Shown here: positions 1-8,741 of the stretch, piece after piece
Position numbering within the stretch: the first letter of the stretch is position 1
Layout: every line of letters starts with the position of its first letter
Origin: Enterococcus lemanii
Lineage (GTDB): Bacteria > Bacillota > Bacilli > Lactobacillales > Enterococcaceae
Assembly (NCBI RefSeq): GCF_016909125.1
Contig: NZ_JAFBFD010000006.1
Span: 16,750-80,749, forward strand
DNA length: 64,000 bases
Direction of reading: 5' to 3'
Position numbers and translations under genes: made by a program
Notes under the pieces: generated by a model
The model's input: the letters and a program-made list of their open reading frames with translations, nothing else
Told to the model about the DNA's origin: nothing
Database searches by the model: none

Positions 1-31
1 AAACGACTCTTTTTCTCTTACTCTCTCCTAT

Positions 32-1351
32 TCATTCATATCTTTTTCTTTTCGATGATCCTGGGATGCCAAGTTGTTCCCGATATTTAGCTACCGTGCG
101 TCGCGATAAATTCATCCCTTTAACCTTTAAAGCATCCACAATTTTTTGATCTGACAGCGGTTTTTGCTTGTCTTCTAAATCTACAATTTCTTTTAAGGCC
201 ACTTTGACACTTGCTGTTGAGCTTTCTTCTCCATCGGCTGATATAAGTTTGTGGCTAAAAAAGCTTTTTAATTCAAAGACACCAAATTCCGTTGCTAAGT
301 ATTTCCCATTGACCGCTCGACTTACCGTTGATTCATGGATATCTAATTTTTCTGCTACTTCTTTTAGGATTAATGGTTTTAACGGCCTTGCAGGATTTAA
401 GAAAAACGCTTGTTGGTGAGCGACAATATATTCACCTACTCGTAAAATGGTATCTCCTCGTTGCTCAATCATTTTTTTCAAATGAATAAACTCTTGTTGT
501 TTCTCATTTAAGTAAGCTAAAACTTGTGCATCGGCATTTTTTTTCATTTGATCAAAATAATTTTGCTGAAAGGTTACTTTACGAACGCTATTTTTATTTG
601 ACGAAACAACAAGGCCTTGCTCGCTCGTTGTTACTGTTAAATCCGGAACAATGTATAAATCTTTTGGGTCATCAAAGACAGCACCCGGTGTAGCGGTCAA
701 ATGTTGTAAATAATCAAATATTTTTTGAACTTCCGGTAAAGAAACCTGATAATTTTTCGCAATGACCTCCCATTTTCTTTGTACCAATTCTTCAAAAAAC
801 TCTTCTAACATAATATAAGCTAATGCGGGTGCGTGCTCGTCTCTTTCTGTTTGCAACATCAAGCACTCTTGTAAGTCGCGAGCCCCTACGCCTGCTGGAT
901 CCAATTGCTGGATTAAAGTAAGCGCATCAAGTAATTGAATAGGCGTTCCTCCCGTTATTTCTACCGCCTCGTCCAAAGAAATAGATAAAAAACCATTGAC
1001 ATCGATGTATTCAACTAAAAATAACACTAGACTTCGTAAGTAAGTATCGCGATAATTTAAATGAATCTGTTCCAAGAGGTATTCAAATAATGAATGACTC
1101 CGACTTGGAATTTGCGCTAAATAATCCGTCTCTTCTTGTTTAGCAGACGAAGAAATACTATTTTGTGGCACAAAATCGGTATCAATTAACTCTAATAGAG
1201 GATTTTCTAGCGTTTGATCTTCGACAAATTGATTCAACTCATCACTTGAGAATTGTAAGACTTGAATCGATTGTTGCAACTGTTGGGTTAAAACAAGTTT
1301 TTGTGATTGGACTTGTTTTTGTTTTTGTGTGTATTGTTGTTGAAATTTCAT
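32..1351 (-). CDS. rpoN: RNA polymerase sigma-54 factor RpoN
   Basis: Sigma-54, 439 aa, directs RNA polymerase to -24/-12 promoters and needs an ATP-driven activator to melt DNA. The N-terminus has the Gln/Leu-rich region I (KLVLTQQLQQSIQVLQ, residues about 18-33). A central core-binding region follows, then an HTH with 'HESTVSRAVNGKYL', and the C-terminal RpoN box is present as 'SRRTVAKYRE'. It looks full length. A good RBS (AAGGGGA) precedes the ATG. In Listeria and enterococci sigma-54 mainly drives mannose-family PTS operons through LevR/MptR activators; a matching promoter occurs at 43879 in this window, but no activator gene does. The gene is divergent from tRNA-Arg. Confidence 0.97.
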   Translation of the reverse strand: MKFQQQYTQKQKQVQSQKLVLTQQLQQSIQVLQFSSDELNQFVEDQTLENPLLELIDTDFVPQNSISSSAKQEETDYLAQIPSRSHSLFEYLLEQIHLNYRDTYLRSLVLFLVEYIDVNGFLSISLDEAVEITGGTPIQLLDALTLIQQLDPAGVGARDLQECLMLQTERDEHAPALAYIMLEEFFEELVQRKWEVIAKNYQVSLPEVQKIFDYLQHLTATPGAVFDDPKDLYIVPDLTVTTSEQGLVVSSNKNSVRKVTFQQNYFDQMKKNADAQVLAYLNEKQQEFIHLKKMIEQRGDTILRVGEYIVAHQQAFFLNPARPLKPLILKEVAEKLDIHESTVSRAVNGKYLATEFGVFELKSFFSHKLISADGEESSTASVKVALKEIVDLEDKQKPLSDQKIVDALKVKGMNLSRRTVAKYREQLGIPGSSKRKRYE

Positions 1352-1362
1352 TGTAATTCCCC

Positions 1363-1391
1363 TTGTATTTTCTCATAAAGTTTGCTAATCT
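1363..1391 (+). promoter_or_regulatory. Promoter for tRNA-Arg
   Basis: TTGTAT (1363-1368) and TAATCT (1386-1391) are separated by 17 bp and lie 15 nt upstream of the tRNA. This fits a sigma-A promoter with a start near 1398. It overlaps the rpoN upstream region on the other strand. Confidence 0.5.
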
Positions 1392-1405
1392 AGTAAAAGT
1401 GTTAA

Positions 1406-1477
1406 GCGCTCTTAGTGTAGTGGATATCACACAAGATTCCGGTTCTTGTGACGGGGGTTCGATTCCCTCAGAGCGCG
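1406..1477 (+). tRNA. tRNA-Arg (anticodon CCG)
   Basis: Cloverleaf read by eye. The acceptor stem is GCGCTCT/AGAGCGC, the anticodon stem CAAGA/TCTTG encloses the loop TTCCGGT (anticodon CCG, codon CGG), and the T-arm is GGGGG-TTCGATT-CCCTC with one G-T pair. The CCA tail is not encoded. Repeat-rich DNA behind the 3' end suggests past use as an integration site. Confidence 0.93.
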
Positions 1478-1485
1478 TCTTTGTA

Positions 1486-1526
1486 ACTGTTTACAGTATA
1501 CTTCAAACAACTTCATTTAGCAAAAC
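1486..1526 (+). repeat. Imperfect direct repeat, copy 1
   Basis: About 40 bp starting ACTGTTTACAGTATACTTC, matching a second copy at 1725-1764 at roughly 80% with one single-base indel; the core CAAACAAC is identical. It starts 9 nt after the tRNA-Arg gene. Between the copies lie three TTTGTGG-type motifs (1571, 1598, 1609). The arrangement resembles integrase arm sites or an attachment scar, but no integrase gene is visible. Confidence 0.5.
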
Positions 1527-1659
1527 ATTGTTTTCTAGCGGTTTACACCGTACCTACGATTACATAAAATTTTGTGGAGATGTGTTTTTTGATGGCCTTT
1601 GTGGGGATTTTGTGGGTGTTTTTTTGATAAAAAATTAATATGCGTGGATGGCAAGTGTC

Positions 1660-1691
1660 CTCTAATTCGATTTTTGAGTTAGAGTTTTTTT
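1660..1691 (+). terminator. Rho-independent terminator behind tRNA-Arg
   Basis: CTCTAA (1660-1665) pairs with TTAGAG (1679-1684), with further TC/GA pairing inside, followed by seven T. It is placed to end the tRNA-Arg transcript. Confidence 0.6.
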
Positions 1692-1724
1692 GTGCATCCT
1701 ATCTAACTCGAGTGCCTCTTTTTA

Positions 1725-1764
1725 ACGATTTATAGTATTTTCAAACAACCTCTTTTAACAAAGG
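1725..1764 (+). repeat. Imperfect direct repeat, copy 2
   Basis: Second copy of the repeat at 1486-1526 (begins ACGATTTATAGTATTTTC). The interval between the copies holds no credible gene; the only long ORF there starts in the rpoN upstream region and runs through the tRNA, so it is discounted. Confidence 0.5.
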
Positions 1765-1795
1765 CCCAATATTATTTACTAAATAACGTAAAAAA

Positions 1796-1838
1796 TCAAC
1801 TACAGACTCCAAAAAGTCGAGCGGTAGTTGACCTTTTT
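1796..1838. terminator. Bidirectional terminator
   Basis: TCAACTAC (1796-1803) pairs with GTAGTTGA (1824-1831), with an inner GACT/AGTC. T-runs follow on both strands. On the minus strand it closes the B6-type operon that ends at 1860. Confidence 0.75.
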
Positions 1839-1859
1839 TTCTTATTCTTTTCAAAAAAA

Positions 1860-2408
1860 CTATCCATTTCTATAACTTGCTCGTGGCCCACCAATAAATT
1901 TCGGACGAGAACGAACCGCCGTCACGTGGGCGTTCCCTAATTCTTTAATCGATGGACGAATCGGAACTTGTACGTGTTTGATATGCATGCCGATAAAAGT
2001 ATCACCGATGTCAATGCCAGCTTGAGCAGTCACTTTTTCGACTTCAACGGGCTCTTTAAAGTATTTAAACGCAGCGACTGAACAAGCACCGCCTGCAAAT
2101 AAACTTGGTAAAACTTCAACGATTTCCCACTGATTTTTTAATGCCACTTCCTTTTCTACAACCAAGGCACGATTCAAATGTTCACACCCTTGAACAGCTA
2201 AGCAAATCCCTTGTGAGCTTAAAAGGTTCATTAACGTGCTAACAACCCACTCACCGATTTCTTGGCTAGGATTTTTGCCGATTTTTCCACCCGTGATTTC
2301 ACTCGTACTACACCCTAAAACAAAAATATCATCCTTTTTTAAATGGGCTTCATTTAAAATATCGATCATTATCTTTGTTAAAGGTTCAACGATTTCGTTT
2401 TTTTCCAT
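1860..2408 (-). CDS. UPF0340/DUF436 family protein (YwlG-like)
   Basis: 182 aa member of the conserved YwlG family (TIGR01440), known across Firmicutes but with no established biochemical role. Family features visible are '[15 protein letters not shown]' near residues 31-45, the Gly/Cys-rich 'GGACSVAAF' and a C-terminal '[13 protein letters not shown]'. It is the third gene of a tight operon with a ThiD-fold kinase and an ECF S component; the start lies 4 nt after the preceding stop. The operon suggests a link to cofactor salvage, which is inference only. A bidirectional terminator follows. Confidence 0.85.
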   Translation of the reverse strand: MEKNEIVEPLTKIMIDILNEAHLKKDDIFVLGCSTSEITGGKIGKNPSQEIGEWVVSTLMNLLSSQGICLAVQGCEHLNRALVVEKEVALKNQWEIVEVLPSLFAGGACSVAAFKYFKEPVEVEKVTAQAGIDIGDTFIGMHIKHVQVPIRPSIKELGNAHVTAVRSRPKFIGGPRASYRNG

Positions 2409-2412
2409 TTGC

Positions 2413-2913
2413 TCATATCCTTCTTTCGTTTAGAGGTAGCTTCACCTTACGCAACGCAGAAATTAGTAAACTAGTTAAAGTAATCCCAAAAATATTTTGA
2501 ATCATATTTCCAAAAATCGAAGCGACTCCAGCTGGCCAAGTGTATAGAAAGCCTGTAGCAAATGCATAACCGACAATCATGATTAGGCTACCACTTAAAA
2601 AACCAATCTGCGTTTGATAACGACCATTTCTTTGAAAGAAATAACCGGCGATTCCGCCTTGCAGACCATGAATCAAAACAGAAAAAACAATCCATTGCGG
2701 GTAACCTGAAAATAAATCAATTAAGCCACCACTTAAAGCACCAACCCAAAATCCACCTATCGGACCTAGTAAAAAAGCCGCCGCATAAATCCCTACTTCA
2801 CATAGTGTCACAAAACCATTCGTTGCTGGGACTGGAAAAATAAACATCAGTGAAACAACCACCGTTAAAGCAGTCAACATCGCGATTTGAACAAGTTGTT
2901 TTTGCAATTTCAT
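2413..2913 (-). CDS. ECF transporter S component (predicted vitamin B6/HMP type)
   Basis: 166 aa, very hydrophobic, with five to six predicted membrane helices and Ala/Gly-rich '[22 protein letters not shown]'-type segments typical of the COG4720 S-component family. S components bind the vitamin and dock on a shared EcfA-EcfA'-EcfT module, which is not encoded here. The ATG overlaps the TGA of the upstream kinase (ATGA), so translation is probably coupled. Pairing with a PdxK/ThiD kinase points to pyridoxine/pyridoxal or hydroxymethylpyrimidine as substrate. Membership of the ECF group is sure; the substrate is inferred from context. Confidence 0.8.
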   Translation of the reverse strand: MKLQKQLVQIAMLTALTVVVSLMFIFPVPATNGFVTLCEVGIYAAAFLLGPIGGFWVGALSGGLIDLFSGYPQWIVFSVLIHGLQGGIAGYFFQRNGRYQTQIGFLSGSLIMIVGYAFATGFLYTWPAGVASIFGNMIQNIFGITLTSLLISALRKVKLPLNERRI

Positions 2914-3698
2914 TTATTAAAACTCCCTTCATTTATTGGGTGCCATACATTCCCTGCTTCTCCGACAACTACGCCTGTTTCAATGGCTTCATAGACAAAT
3001 TTTTTTCCTTTTTCAATACTTTTGAGCAATGAAGCCCCCTGTGCTAGATAGGCACAAATCGCTGCTGACAAACAACAACCTGCGCCATTTACCGTTTTTT
3101 TATTCGAAATCGGGCCTTCAAAAAGTTGCGAGAAATAAGCAGTTTGATACAAATCAAAACCATGGGTTGCACCCGCTTTTAGTAAGACTTTACTTTTCGT
3201 CATCAAAGATAATTTTTCAGCTGCTAAAAAAATATCTTCTTTTGTCTGAATTGAAATTCCCCCTAAAAGTAATTGGGCTTCTATTAAATTAGGTGTTATT
3301 AAATCCGCAAAAGGAAACAGCTCTATTAGTTTTTGCAAGTAAGTTTGTTTGAGAGCGTGTTCACTTTCTTTAAATGCCATAACCGGATCTAGAATGATTG
3401 GATATTTTTTAGCATTTCGTTGACAAAATGCTTTAACGACTTCGATAATCTCGACACTGCCTAATAGGCCAATTTTTACTGCATCTAGCTTATAATATTT
3501 TTCTATTGTTTCTAGTTGCTCTTCCACCAGTTTTGCGTCTAAATTTCTTATAACAAATTCATTTTCTTTTTCGACTGCTATACAAGTTAAGACCGATAAC
3601 CCAAAGGTCGTTAAATTTTCAAAAGTTTTCAAATCTGTTTGAATACCGCCACCACCCCAAGTATCTGACCCACCAATTGTTAAAGTAAATCGCGCCAT
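2910..3698 (-). CDS. pdxK: ThiD-fold pyridoxal kinase (PdxK-like)
   Basis: 262 aa ribokinase-fold enzyme expected to phosphorylate pyridoxal or a related pyrimidine with ATP. The N-terminal 'GSDTWGGGGIQTDLKTF' matches ThiD/PdxK. The anion-hole motif reads 'NGAGCCLSAA', where ribokinases and ThiD have GAGD: the catalytic Asp position is Cys. Cys at this position is known in the Gram-positive dual-cysteine pyridoxal kinases, so PdxK is preferred over ThiD. It is the first gene of the operon kinase - S component - YwlG and has its own promoter (3732-3760). Confidence 0.8.
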   Translation of the reverse strand: MARFTLTIGGSDTWGGGGIQTDLKTFENLTTFGLSVLTCIAVEKENEFVIRNLDAKLVEEQLETIEKYYKLDAVKIGLLGSVEIIEVVKAFCQRNAKKYPIILDPVMAFKESEHALKQTYLQKLIELFPFADLITPNLIEAQLLLGGISIQTKEDIFLAAEKLSLMTKSKVLLKAGATHGFDLYQTAYFSQLFEGPISNKKTVNGAGCCLSAAICAYLAQGASLLKSIEKGKKFVYEAIETGVVVGEAGNVWHPINEGSFNK

Positions 3699-3731
3699 CG
3701 TTTCCCCTCGCCTCCTTTTTTATGTATTGTT

Positions 3732-3793
3732 AGTATAAGGAAGTTTTTTATAAATGAAAACAACCAATTGGATAGTTTTAAACCCATCCAATT
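3732..3793 (-). promoter_or_regulatory. Promoter of the B6-type operon with upstream dyad
   Basis: Minus-strand TTTTCA (3755-3760), 17-bp spacer, TATACT (3732-3737), about 35 nt before the kinase start. Just upstream lies the inverted repeat AATTGGAT...ATCCAATT (3766-3773/3786-3793). It has no T-run, so it is a possible regulator site rather than a terminator. Confidence 0.5.
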
Positions 3794-3820
3794 ATATCTG
3801 AGTGTAACTGCATAAAAAAA

Positions 3821-3855
3821 CCTTGCTCCCCATTTTTAAATAGGGAGCAAGGTTT
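3821..3855 (-). terminator. rpoE terminator
   Basis: CCTTGCTCCC (3821-3830) pairs perfectly with GGGAGCAAGG (3843-3852). On the minus strand it is followed by seven T, directly after rpoE. Confidence 0.9.
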
Positions 3856-3867
3856 CATTTTTTAAAA

Positions 3868-4479
3868 TTAGTACTCTTCTTCGCTAAACTCATCATCTTC
3901 TTCTTCTTCTTCTTCGTCGTCAATAATCGTTAGCTCTTCTTCGATACTTCCTAATGCTTCGTCATCCTCATCTTTGTCTGCACCAATTTCTTGCAAGTCA
4001 GAGTTATACGCTTTAATTTCTACATCTTCTTCATCATCATCTTCATCTTCAAAAGAATCCTCGTCGTCATCTGCTAAATCAGCATCTTCTGGGTCGTCAT
4101 CATTGTAGTCAATCGCATCTGCATCGCCACTAATAAATGCATTTACTTTTTTACGTTTTTTACGACGCGGTGTTTCTTCATCTTCTTCGTCTTCAATTCC
4201 ATGATTGACTTCTTCATTAATCGAGTCAACCGCATACCAAGAACGTAATCCCCAACGGTTGTCACCTAATGAGATAAAACGTCCATCAATGTTTAAGTCA
4301 GTATAAAACTGAGCCAATGAATCACGAATTTCACTATCTGATTTTTCTAAATATTTTTGGATTTGATTCACTAAATCTGAGAAATCCATGACGTCTGCTT
4401 TTTGTGTCAAGATTGCGTGCGCTACTTCAATCATTGACAATTCGCTTTTATCGACACCTTCGAATACATAAATTTCCAA
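3868..4479 (-). CDS. rpoE: RNA polymerase delta subunit RpoE
   Basis: Delta subunit, about 203 aa. The folded N-terminal HARE-HTH domain ('[14 protein letters not shown]' to '[14 protein letters not shown]') is followed by a long, almost purely Asp/Glu tail, the hallmark of the protein. Delta displaces nucleic acid from core polymerase and helps recycling and promoter selectivity. A GTG three codons upstream (4488) would sit 1 nt from the RBS AAAGGA, whereas the TTG at 4479-4477 lies about 10 nt away and gives 'LEIYVFEG', which aligns with other RpoE starts; TTG is therefore chosen. It is monocistronic with a strong terminator. Confidence 0.95.
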   Translation of the reverse strand: MEIYVFEGVDKSELSMIEVAHAILTQKADVMDFSDLVNQIQKYLEKSDSEIRDSLAQFYTDLNIDGRFISLGDNRWGLRSWYAVDSINEEVNHGIEDEEDEETPRRKKRKKVNAFISGDADAIDYNDDDPEDADLADDDEDSFEDEDDDEEDVEIKAYNSDLQEIGADKDEDDEALGSIEEELTIIDDEEEEEEDDEFSEEEY

Positions 4480-4540
4480 TCGGAACACGTCCTTTCACAG
4501 TCTAAGACTAATCATACAAAATTGTACTTCAAAAAGCAAT

Positions 4541-4999
4541 TTATTCTTTTGGTTTTCCCTGACTTTCTTCAAGAAATACCAATTCAAAAAAATAGTTACC
4601 GACTGTTTCTGTCGCCATCAGTAGATCGTAAACGACTTCGACCCTTCCTGAAATTGGTTCATCTTTCAAACTAAAGTGTAACTTCTTTGTTTTTACCCCT
4701 AGTTCAATGTTTCCATAGGGTGTTTGATAACGCGTTTCTGTTACTTGCCCTTGATTAAATAAAAAACGCGTCCTTGTTTGGGCTGTTCGAACCAATTGAA
4801 CTTGGCCATCAGGAAAAATCTTAAGTGTTACTGGATAAGTCACGCCATTTTCTTGTGGCTCTTGATAGCGTATATATAAATTATCGCCCACGCGTGCAAC
4901 TTGCCCTAGTAATTCATATAAAAATTCCTCTTCTTCATTGTTTTGTTTGATGAGCGTTCGTAAATGTATTGTAACGTTCATCCCTTTTTTTAAATCCAT
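4541..4999 (-). CDS. DUF1934 family protein
   Basis: 152 aa small beta-rich cytoplasmic protein of the DUF1934 (YwiB-like) family, expected to form a calycin-like barrel. No catalytic motif is known. The alternating beta pattern (VTIHLRTLIK, NLYIRYQEP, TLKIFPDGQVQLVR, LHFSLKD, RVEVVYDLL) supports the assignment. In several Firmicutes this family lies near rpoE, as here. RBS AAGGGGG. It is divergent from lipL. Confidence 0.8.
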   Translation of the reverse strand: MDLKKGMNVTIHLRTLIKQNNEEEEFLYELLGQVARVGDNLYIRYQEPQENGVTYPVTLKIFPDGQVQLVRTAQTRTRFLFNQGQVTETRYQTPYGNIELGVKTKKLHFSLKDEPISGRVEVVYDLLMATETVGNYFFELVFLEESQGKPKE

Positions 5000-5111
5000 T
5001 GTTTTCCCCCTTAAAAAATGTTTGATTGCAATAAACAGTTTTTTTTTAATCTTTCGTATATAATTAAAGAAGGAAAGATTACCTAAATTAATTTAATCTC
5101 GAGGTACTTAG

Positions 5112-5933
5112 ATGAATACACTTATTTTTGATTCAAAAAAATACGCCCAAAATCAAGGCTATATTCCATTTGCTTTAACCGACGTTTTTACAGAGTATAC
5201 CCATTCAAATCATATAGAAATTTTACATTTTTGGCAATTAGAAAATACTTTTATTTTGGGAATGCAAGACACACGAACACCTTTTTTTTATCAAGGTTTG
5301 AAAAAAGTCTTAGATTCTCCTTATCAACCTTTAGTTCGAAATTCTGGCGGACTGGGTGTCATTGCCGATGATGGAATCTTAAATGTTTCTTATTTTTTTC
5401 CAAAATCAACAGACATACAGACGATCGACCAAGCCTATGAAAAGATAAAACAACTTTTACAAAAAGCCTTACCTGAAATTGAAATTACGGCTGGTGAAGT
5501 ACCGAATTCTTATTGTCCGGGCGCTTATGATTTAAGTGTTGCTGGTAAAAAAATTGCGGGGCTTGCGCAACGACGAATCAAAGGCGGCATTGCGGTCATG
5601 ATGTACTTAAGTGTGAATGGCCCACAAGAACAACGTGGTGAATTTGTGCGCGAGTTTTATCAACATAGTTTGGGCGAAAATTCACAGGATTTGCGTTATC
5701 CTAAAATAGACCCCCTGAGCATGACGACGTTAAGCACCCTTTTAGAAGAAAATTTTACCGTTGAACAAATGAAGCAACGACTATGCGCTGCTTTTTCTGC
5801 AGAAGAAAAAACAACAGACCTTACCATCTGGCTCAAAGAAAACCAATTAACTGAAACACTTACTAAAAAAATAGACCAAATGATTACTCGAAATCAAATC
5901 ATCCAGGAGGAATATCATGAATCAACCGTATAA
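5112..5933 (+). CDS. lipL: Octanoyl/lipoyl amidotransferase LipL-like
   Basis: 273 aa member of the lipoate-protein ligase/BPL-LplA fold (YwfL/LipL group). These enzymes move octanoyl or lipoyl groups from GcvH to E2 subunits through a cysteine thioester. Cys135 lies in 'PNSYCPGAYDLSVAGKK' and is followed by 'IAGLAQRRIKGG'. The motif matches LipL rather than LplA, which uses ATP and lacks this Cys. The last 17 nt overlap the next gene, so the two are probably co-translated. Function is assigned from the family; LplJ-type activity is not excluded. Confidence 0.82.
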   Translation: MNTLIFDSKKYAQNQGYIPFALTDVFTEYTHSNHIEILHFWQLENTFILGMQDTRTPFFYQGLKKVLDSPYQPLVRNSGGLGVIADDGILNVSYFFPKSTDIQTIDQAYEKIKQLLQKALPEIEITAGEVPNSYCPGAYDLSVAGKKIAGLAQRRIKGGIAVMMYLSVNGPQEQRGEFVREFYQHSLGENSQDLRYPKIDPLSMTTLSTLLEENFTVEQMKQRLCAAFSAEEKTTDLTIWLKENQLTETLTKKIDQMITRNQIIQEEYHESTV

Positions 5934-7278
5934 ACAACAAATGCTTCCTATTGAAAAAGTATTTCGTGATCCCGTTCATAACTATATTCACGTACAACAT
6001 CGGGTCATTGCCGATTTAATTAATACGAAAGAATTCCAACGATTACGCCGAATTAAGCAGCTTGGGACAACTTCTTTTACCTTTCACGGAGCAGAACATA
6101 GCCGATTTGCGCACTCGTTAGGCGTCTATGAAATTACTCGTAGAATTTGCGATATTTTCCAACGTAATTATTCCATTGAAAAAATCGGTCAGAAAGGTTG
6201 GAATGATCAAGAACGATTAGTCACTTTGTGCGCTGCCTTATTACATGATGTTGGCCATGGTCCTTATTCGCATACTTTTGAACATATCTTTAAAACAAAT
6301 CATGAGCAATTAACCGTTCAAATCATTTGTTCTCCTGAAACAGAAATTTATCAAGTTTTAAATCAAGTGGAACACGGTTTTCCCGAGAAGGTGGCTAGTG
6401 TCATTCAAAAAACTTACCCCAACCCCCAAGTTGTCCAAATGATTTCTAGTCAAATTGATGCTGATCGGATGGATTATCTCTTGCGTGACGCCTACTTTAC
6501 TGGAACTGAATATGGTACTTTTGACTTGACGCGGATTTTAAGAGTCATTCGTCCTTATGATGGTGGGATAACTTTTGCCATTAACGGGATGCATGCCGTC
6601 GAAGACTATATTGTTAGTCGCTACCAGATGTACGCACAAGTTTATTTCCATCCAACTTCTCGCGGAATGGAAGTTTTACTGGAACATTTATTAAAGCGAG
6701 CAAAAGAGTACTACCAACTAAACAAAGAGCTCTTTTTTTGCAAGGCTCCTCTGCTTGTTCCTTTTTTTGAAGAATCATTTACTATCAGTGATTACCTCAG
6801 ACTGGATGATGGCGTTTTAAATACTTACTTTAACCATTGGCTTGACGAACCGGATGCATTATTAACTGATTTGGCTTCACGCTTTTTAAATCGAAAACCA
6901 CTAAAGTCTTGCCGATTCCAAGACCCAACGCAACGGCCTCTCGTTGCGTCTATGCAACAACTTGTTGAAAAAGTTGGCTACAATCCAACTTATTATACCG
7001 CGACTCATTCGAGTTTCGATTTGCCCTATGACTTTTATCGACCAGAATCAAATAAGCAACGAACCCAAATCGAACTCCAACAAAATGACGGAACTTTCGT
7101 CGAGCTTTCACAAGCAAGTCAACTAGTCAAAGCGATTGCCGGTCAAGGCCAAGGCGACCATCGTTTTTATTTCCCAAAAGAAATGGTTGACCTTTCTATG
7201 CAAGCCAACTATGATTTATTTGGAGCAACTTATAATGAATTTAAAGCCCATATTCATAATGGCGCTTTAACTGAATAG
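5917..7278 (+). CDS. HD-domain dNTP triphosphohydrolase (EF1143-like)
   Basis: 453 aa HD-superfamily protein that closely resembles EF1143 of E. faecalis, a structurally characterised dNTPase that cuts dNTPs to nucleoside plus triphosphate under dGTP control. The metal-binding set is visible: His66 in 'AEHSRFAHSLGV', His110-Asp111 in 'AALLHDVGHGPYSH', and an Asp in 'QIDADRMDYLLRD'. RBS GGAGG sits inside the end of lipL. Likely role: dNTP pool control. The family call is firm; substrate specificity is transferred from EF1143. Confidence 0.88.
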   Translation: MNQPYKQQMLPIEKVFRDPVHNYIHVQHRVIADLINTKEFQRLRRIKQLGTTSFTFHGAEHSRFAHSLGVYEITRRICDIFQRNYSIEKIGQKGWNDQERLVTLCAALLHDVGHGPYSHTFEHIFKTNHEQLTVQIICSPETEIYQVLNQVEHGFPEKVASVIQKTYPNPQVVQMISSQIDADRMDYLLRDAYFTGTEYGTFDLTRILRVIRPYDGGITFAINGMHAVEDYIVSRYQMYAQVYFHPTSRGMEVLLEHLLKRAKEYYQLNKELFFCKAPLLVPFFEESFTISDYLRLDDGVLNTYFNHWLDEPDALLTDLASRFLNRKPLKSCRFQDPTQRPLVASMQQLVEKVGYNPTYYTATHSSFDLPYDFYRPESNKQRTQIELQQNDGTFVELSQASQLVKAIAGQGQGDHRFYFPKEMVDLSMQANYDLFGATYNEFKAHIHNGALTE

Positions 7279-7296
7279 ACTACTGGAGGAGAAATT

Positions 7297-8103
7297 TTGA
7301 TTAAATTAATTGCAATTGATATTGATGGAACGCTTCTTAACAGCCATCACCAACTAACAGATGAAGTGAAAGTGGCTTTAAAAAAAGCCGAAGAAAAAGG
7401 GGTGAAAATCGTCTTATGTACGGGACGTCCTTTAACAGGTGTTCAAGATTTAATTGAAGAACTTGATTTATTTGGTGAAAATGACTATGTTGTGACTTAT
7501 AATGGTTCTTTGATTCAAAAAACAAAAACAAAAGAAATTGTTTCAAAATTTGAATTAACTTATGACGATTACTTAGCAATTGATACATTGGCGAGAAAGT
7601 TAAATGTTCACTTACATACTGAAACAGCGGATACCATGTACACTTCAAATCGTGACATTAGCCGTTATACTGTCTTAGAATCTTATCTCGTTAATATGCC
7701 TTTGAAATTCCGTACTCAAGACGAAATGAATGCAGAATTAAACATTCTTAAAATGATGATGATTGATGAACCTGAAATTTTAGAACGGATTCAACCACTC
7801 ATTCCAGCTGAATTTTATGAGCAGTATACCATTGTGAAAAGTGCGCCTTATTTCTTAGAATTTTTAAATAAAAAAGTAAATAAAGGAGCTGCAGTAAAAC
7901 GTTTAGCTGAACAACTTAATATTCAACCGAGCGAAGTAATGGCTTTAGGTGATAATGAAAATGATTTACCTATGATTGAATATGCGGGTATTGGTATCGC
8001 CATGGCCAACGCAACCGAAAACGTTAAAAAAGCAGCCAGTTTTATTACTACTTCAAATGACGAACATGGTGTTGCTGTAGCGATTGAAAAATTTGTTTTA
8101 TAA
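7297..8103 (+). CDS. Cof-type HAD sugar-phosphatase (YidA-like)
   Basis: 268 aa HAD hydrolase of the Cof/type IIB group. Motif I is 'IAIDIDGTLLNSHH', motif II is in 'VLCTGRP', and motifs III/IV end in 'NKGAAVKRLAEQL' and 'ALGDNENDLPMIEYAG'. Start is TTG with the strong RBS GGAGGAG; the reading frame leaves no better start. These enzymes dephosphorylate sugar phosphates or FMN-like substrates with broad specificity. Third gene of the lipL run, 18 nt after the dNTPase, and followed by a strong terminator. Confidence 0.9.
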   Translation: MIKLIAIDIDGTLLNSHHQLTDEVKVALKKAEEKGVKIVLCTGRPLTGVQDLIEELDLFGENDYVVTYNGSLIQKTKTKEIVSKFELTYDDYLAIDTLARKLNVHLHTETADTMYTSNRDISRYTVLESYLVNMPLKFRTQDEMNAELNILKMMMIDEPEILERIQPLIPAEFYEQYTIVKSAPYFLEFLNKKVNKGAAVKRLAEQLNIQPSEVMALGDNENDLPMIEYAGIGIAMANATENVKKAASFITTSNDEHGVAVAIEKFVL

Positions 8104-8198
8104 TGAATACGCTCGACCGAATGCGTTTTATTGGTAAAGTTATTCCTTAAGTTTTTTAATTAACAAAAAGTCATTGGTTCTTTCTGTTCACTAAAAAA

Positions 8199-8241
8199 GA
8201 GGCCAAAAGAAATTATTTTAAATTTCTTTTGGCCTCTTTTT
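8199..8241. terminator. Strong bidirectional terminator
   Basis: GAGGCCAAAAGAAATT pairs with AATTTCTTTTGGCCTC (16 bp), with A- and T-runs on either side. It separates the convergent Cof phosphatase and NUDIX genes. Confidence 0.9.
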
Positions 8242-8279
8242 ATAATAGAAAACGAATATTTAGCGCGTTTAAAACACCC

Positions 8280-8741
8280 TTAGTGCGCCGTCGAGTGCTC
8301 GTTTTTGATGAGCCACTGCTTGACCGCCCACTGATGGCTCCCTCTTTTTAACAATTTTAAAGCTTCAGTTGGAGTAACCCAAGCAAGCTGGTTCGTTTTT
8401 TCTGTTGGTTCTGCAACACGCTTCCAAGTAGTCACCTCATAAAAATAACCCGGGTGATAAAAATAAGTGTTGCGATGACGCGAATAAAAATGTTCAACTG
8501 CTTCCCCGAAATACGTCGCAATTTCAACTTCAAAACCTAATTCTTCTAACATTTCACGATGAATAGCTGCAAAATGATCTTCACCAGCTTCTATTTCGCC
8601 TCCTGGTAAAAAATAAGCACCATTAGGAGCTTGAACCAATATAATCTTTTCTTTATTTAACTGCGGAACTACAACATAAGCACCACGACGCGTTTGATAG
8701 TTTTGATCCTTTTCTTTTTCTCCAAAAGTTGGAATAAGCAT
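8280..8741 (-). CDS. NUDIX hydrolase
   Basis: 153 aa. A perfect NUDIX box GX5EX7REUXEEXGU is present: 'GEIEAGEDHFAAIHREMLEE' followed by LGF, residues about 48-70. The protein would hydrolyse a nucleoside diphosphate linked to another group. Similar enterococcal proteins are annotated as ADP-ribose or 8-oxo-dGTP pyrophosphatases, but the substrate cannot be told from sequence. Monocistronic and divergent from gloA. Confidence 0.9.
   Translation of the reverse strand: MLIPTFGEKEKDQNYQTRRGAYVVVPQLNKEKIILVQAPNGAYFLPGGEIEAGEDHFAAIHREMLEELGFEVEIATYFGEAVEHFYSRHRNTYFYHPGYFYEVTTWKRVAEPTEKTNQLAWVTPTEALKLLKRGSHQWAVKQWLIKNEHSTAH

Noticed and set aside
3766..3793. AATTGGAT/ATCCAATT dyad as a terminator
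   Set aside because: No T-run on either side; it lies just upstream of the -35 of the kinase operon, so a regulatory site is more likely.
3880..4140. Repetitive GAAGAA/TCATCT-rich DNA
   Set aside because: Encodes the acidic Asp/Glu tail of RpoE; low complexity of coding origin, not a repeat element.
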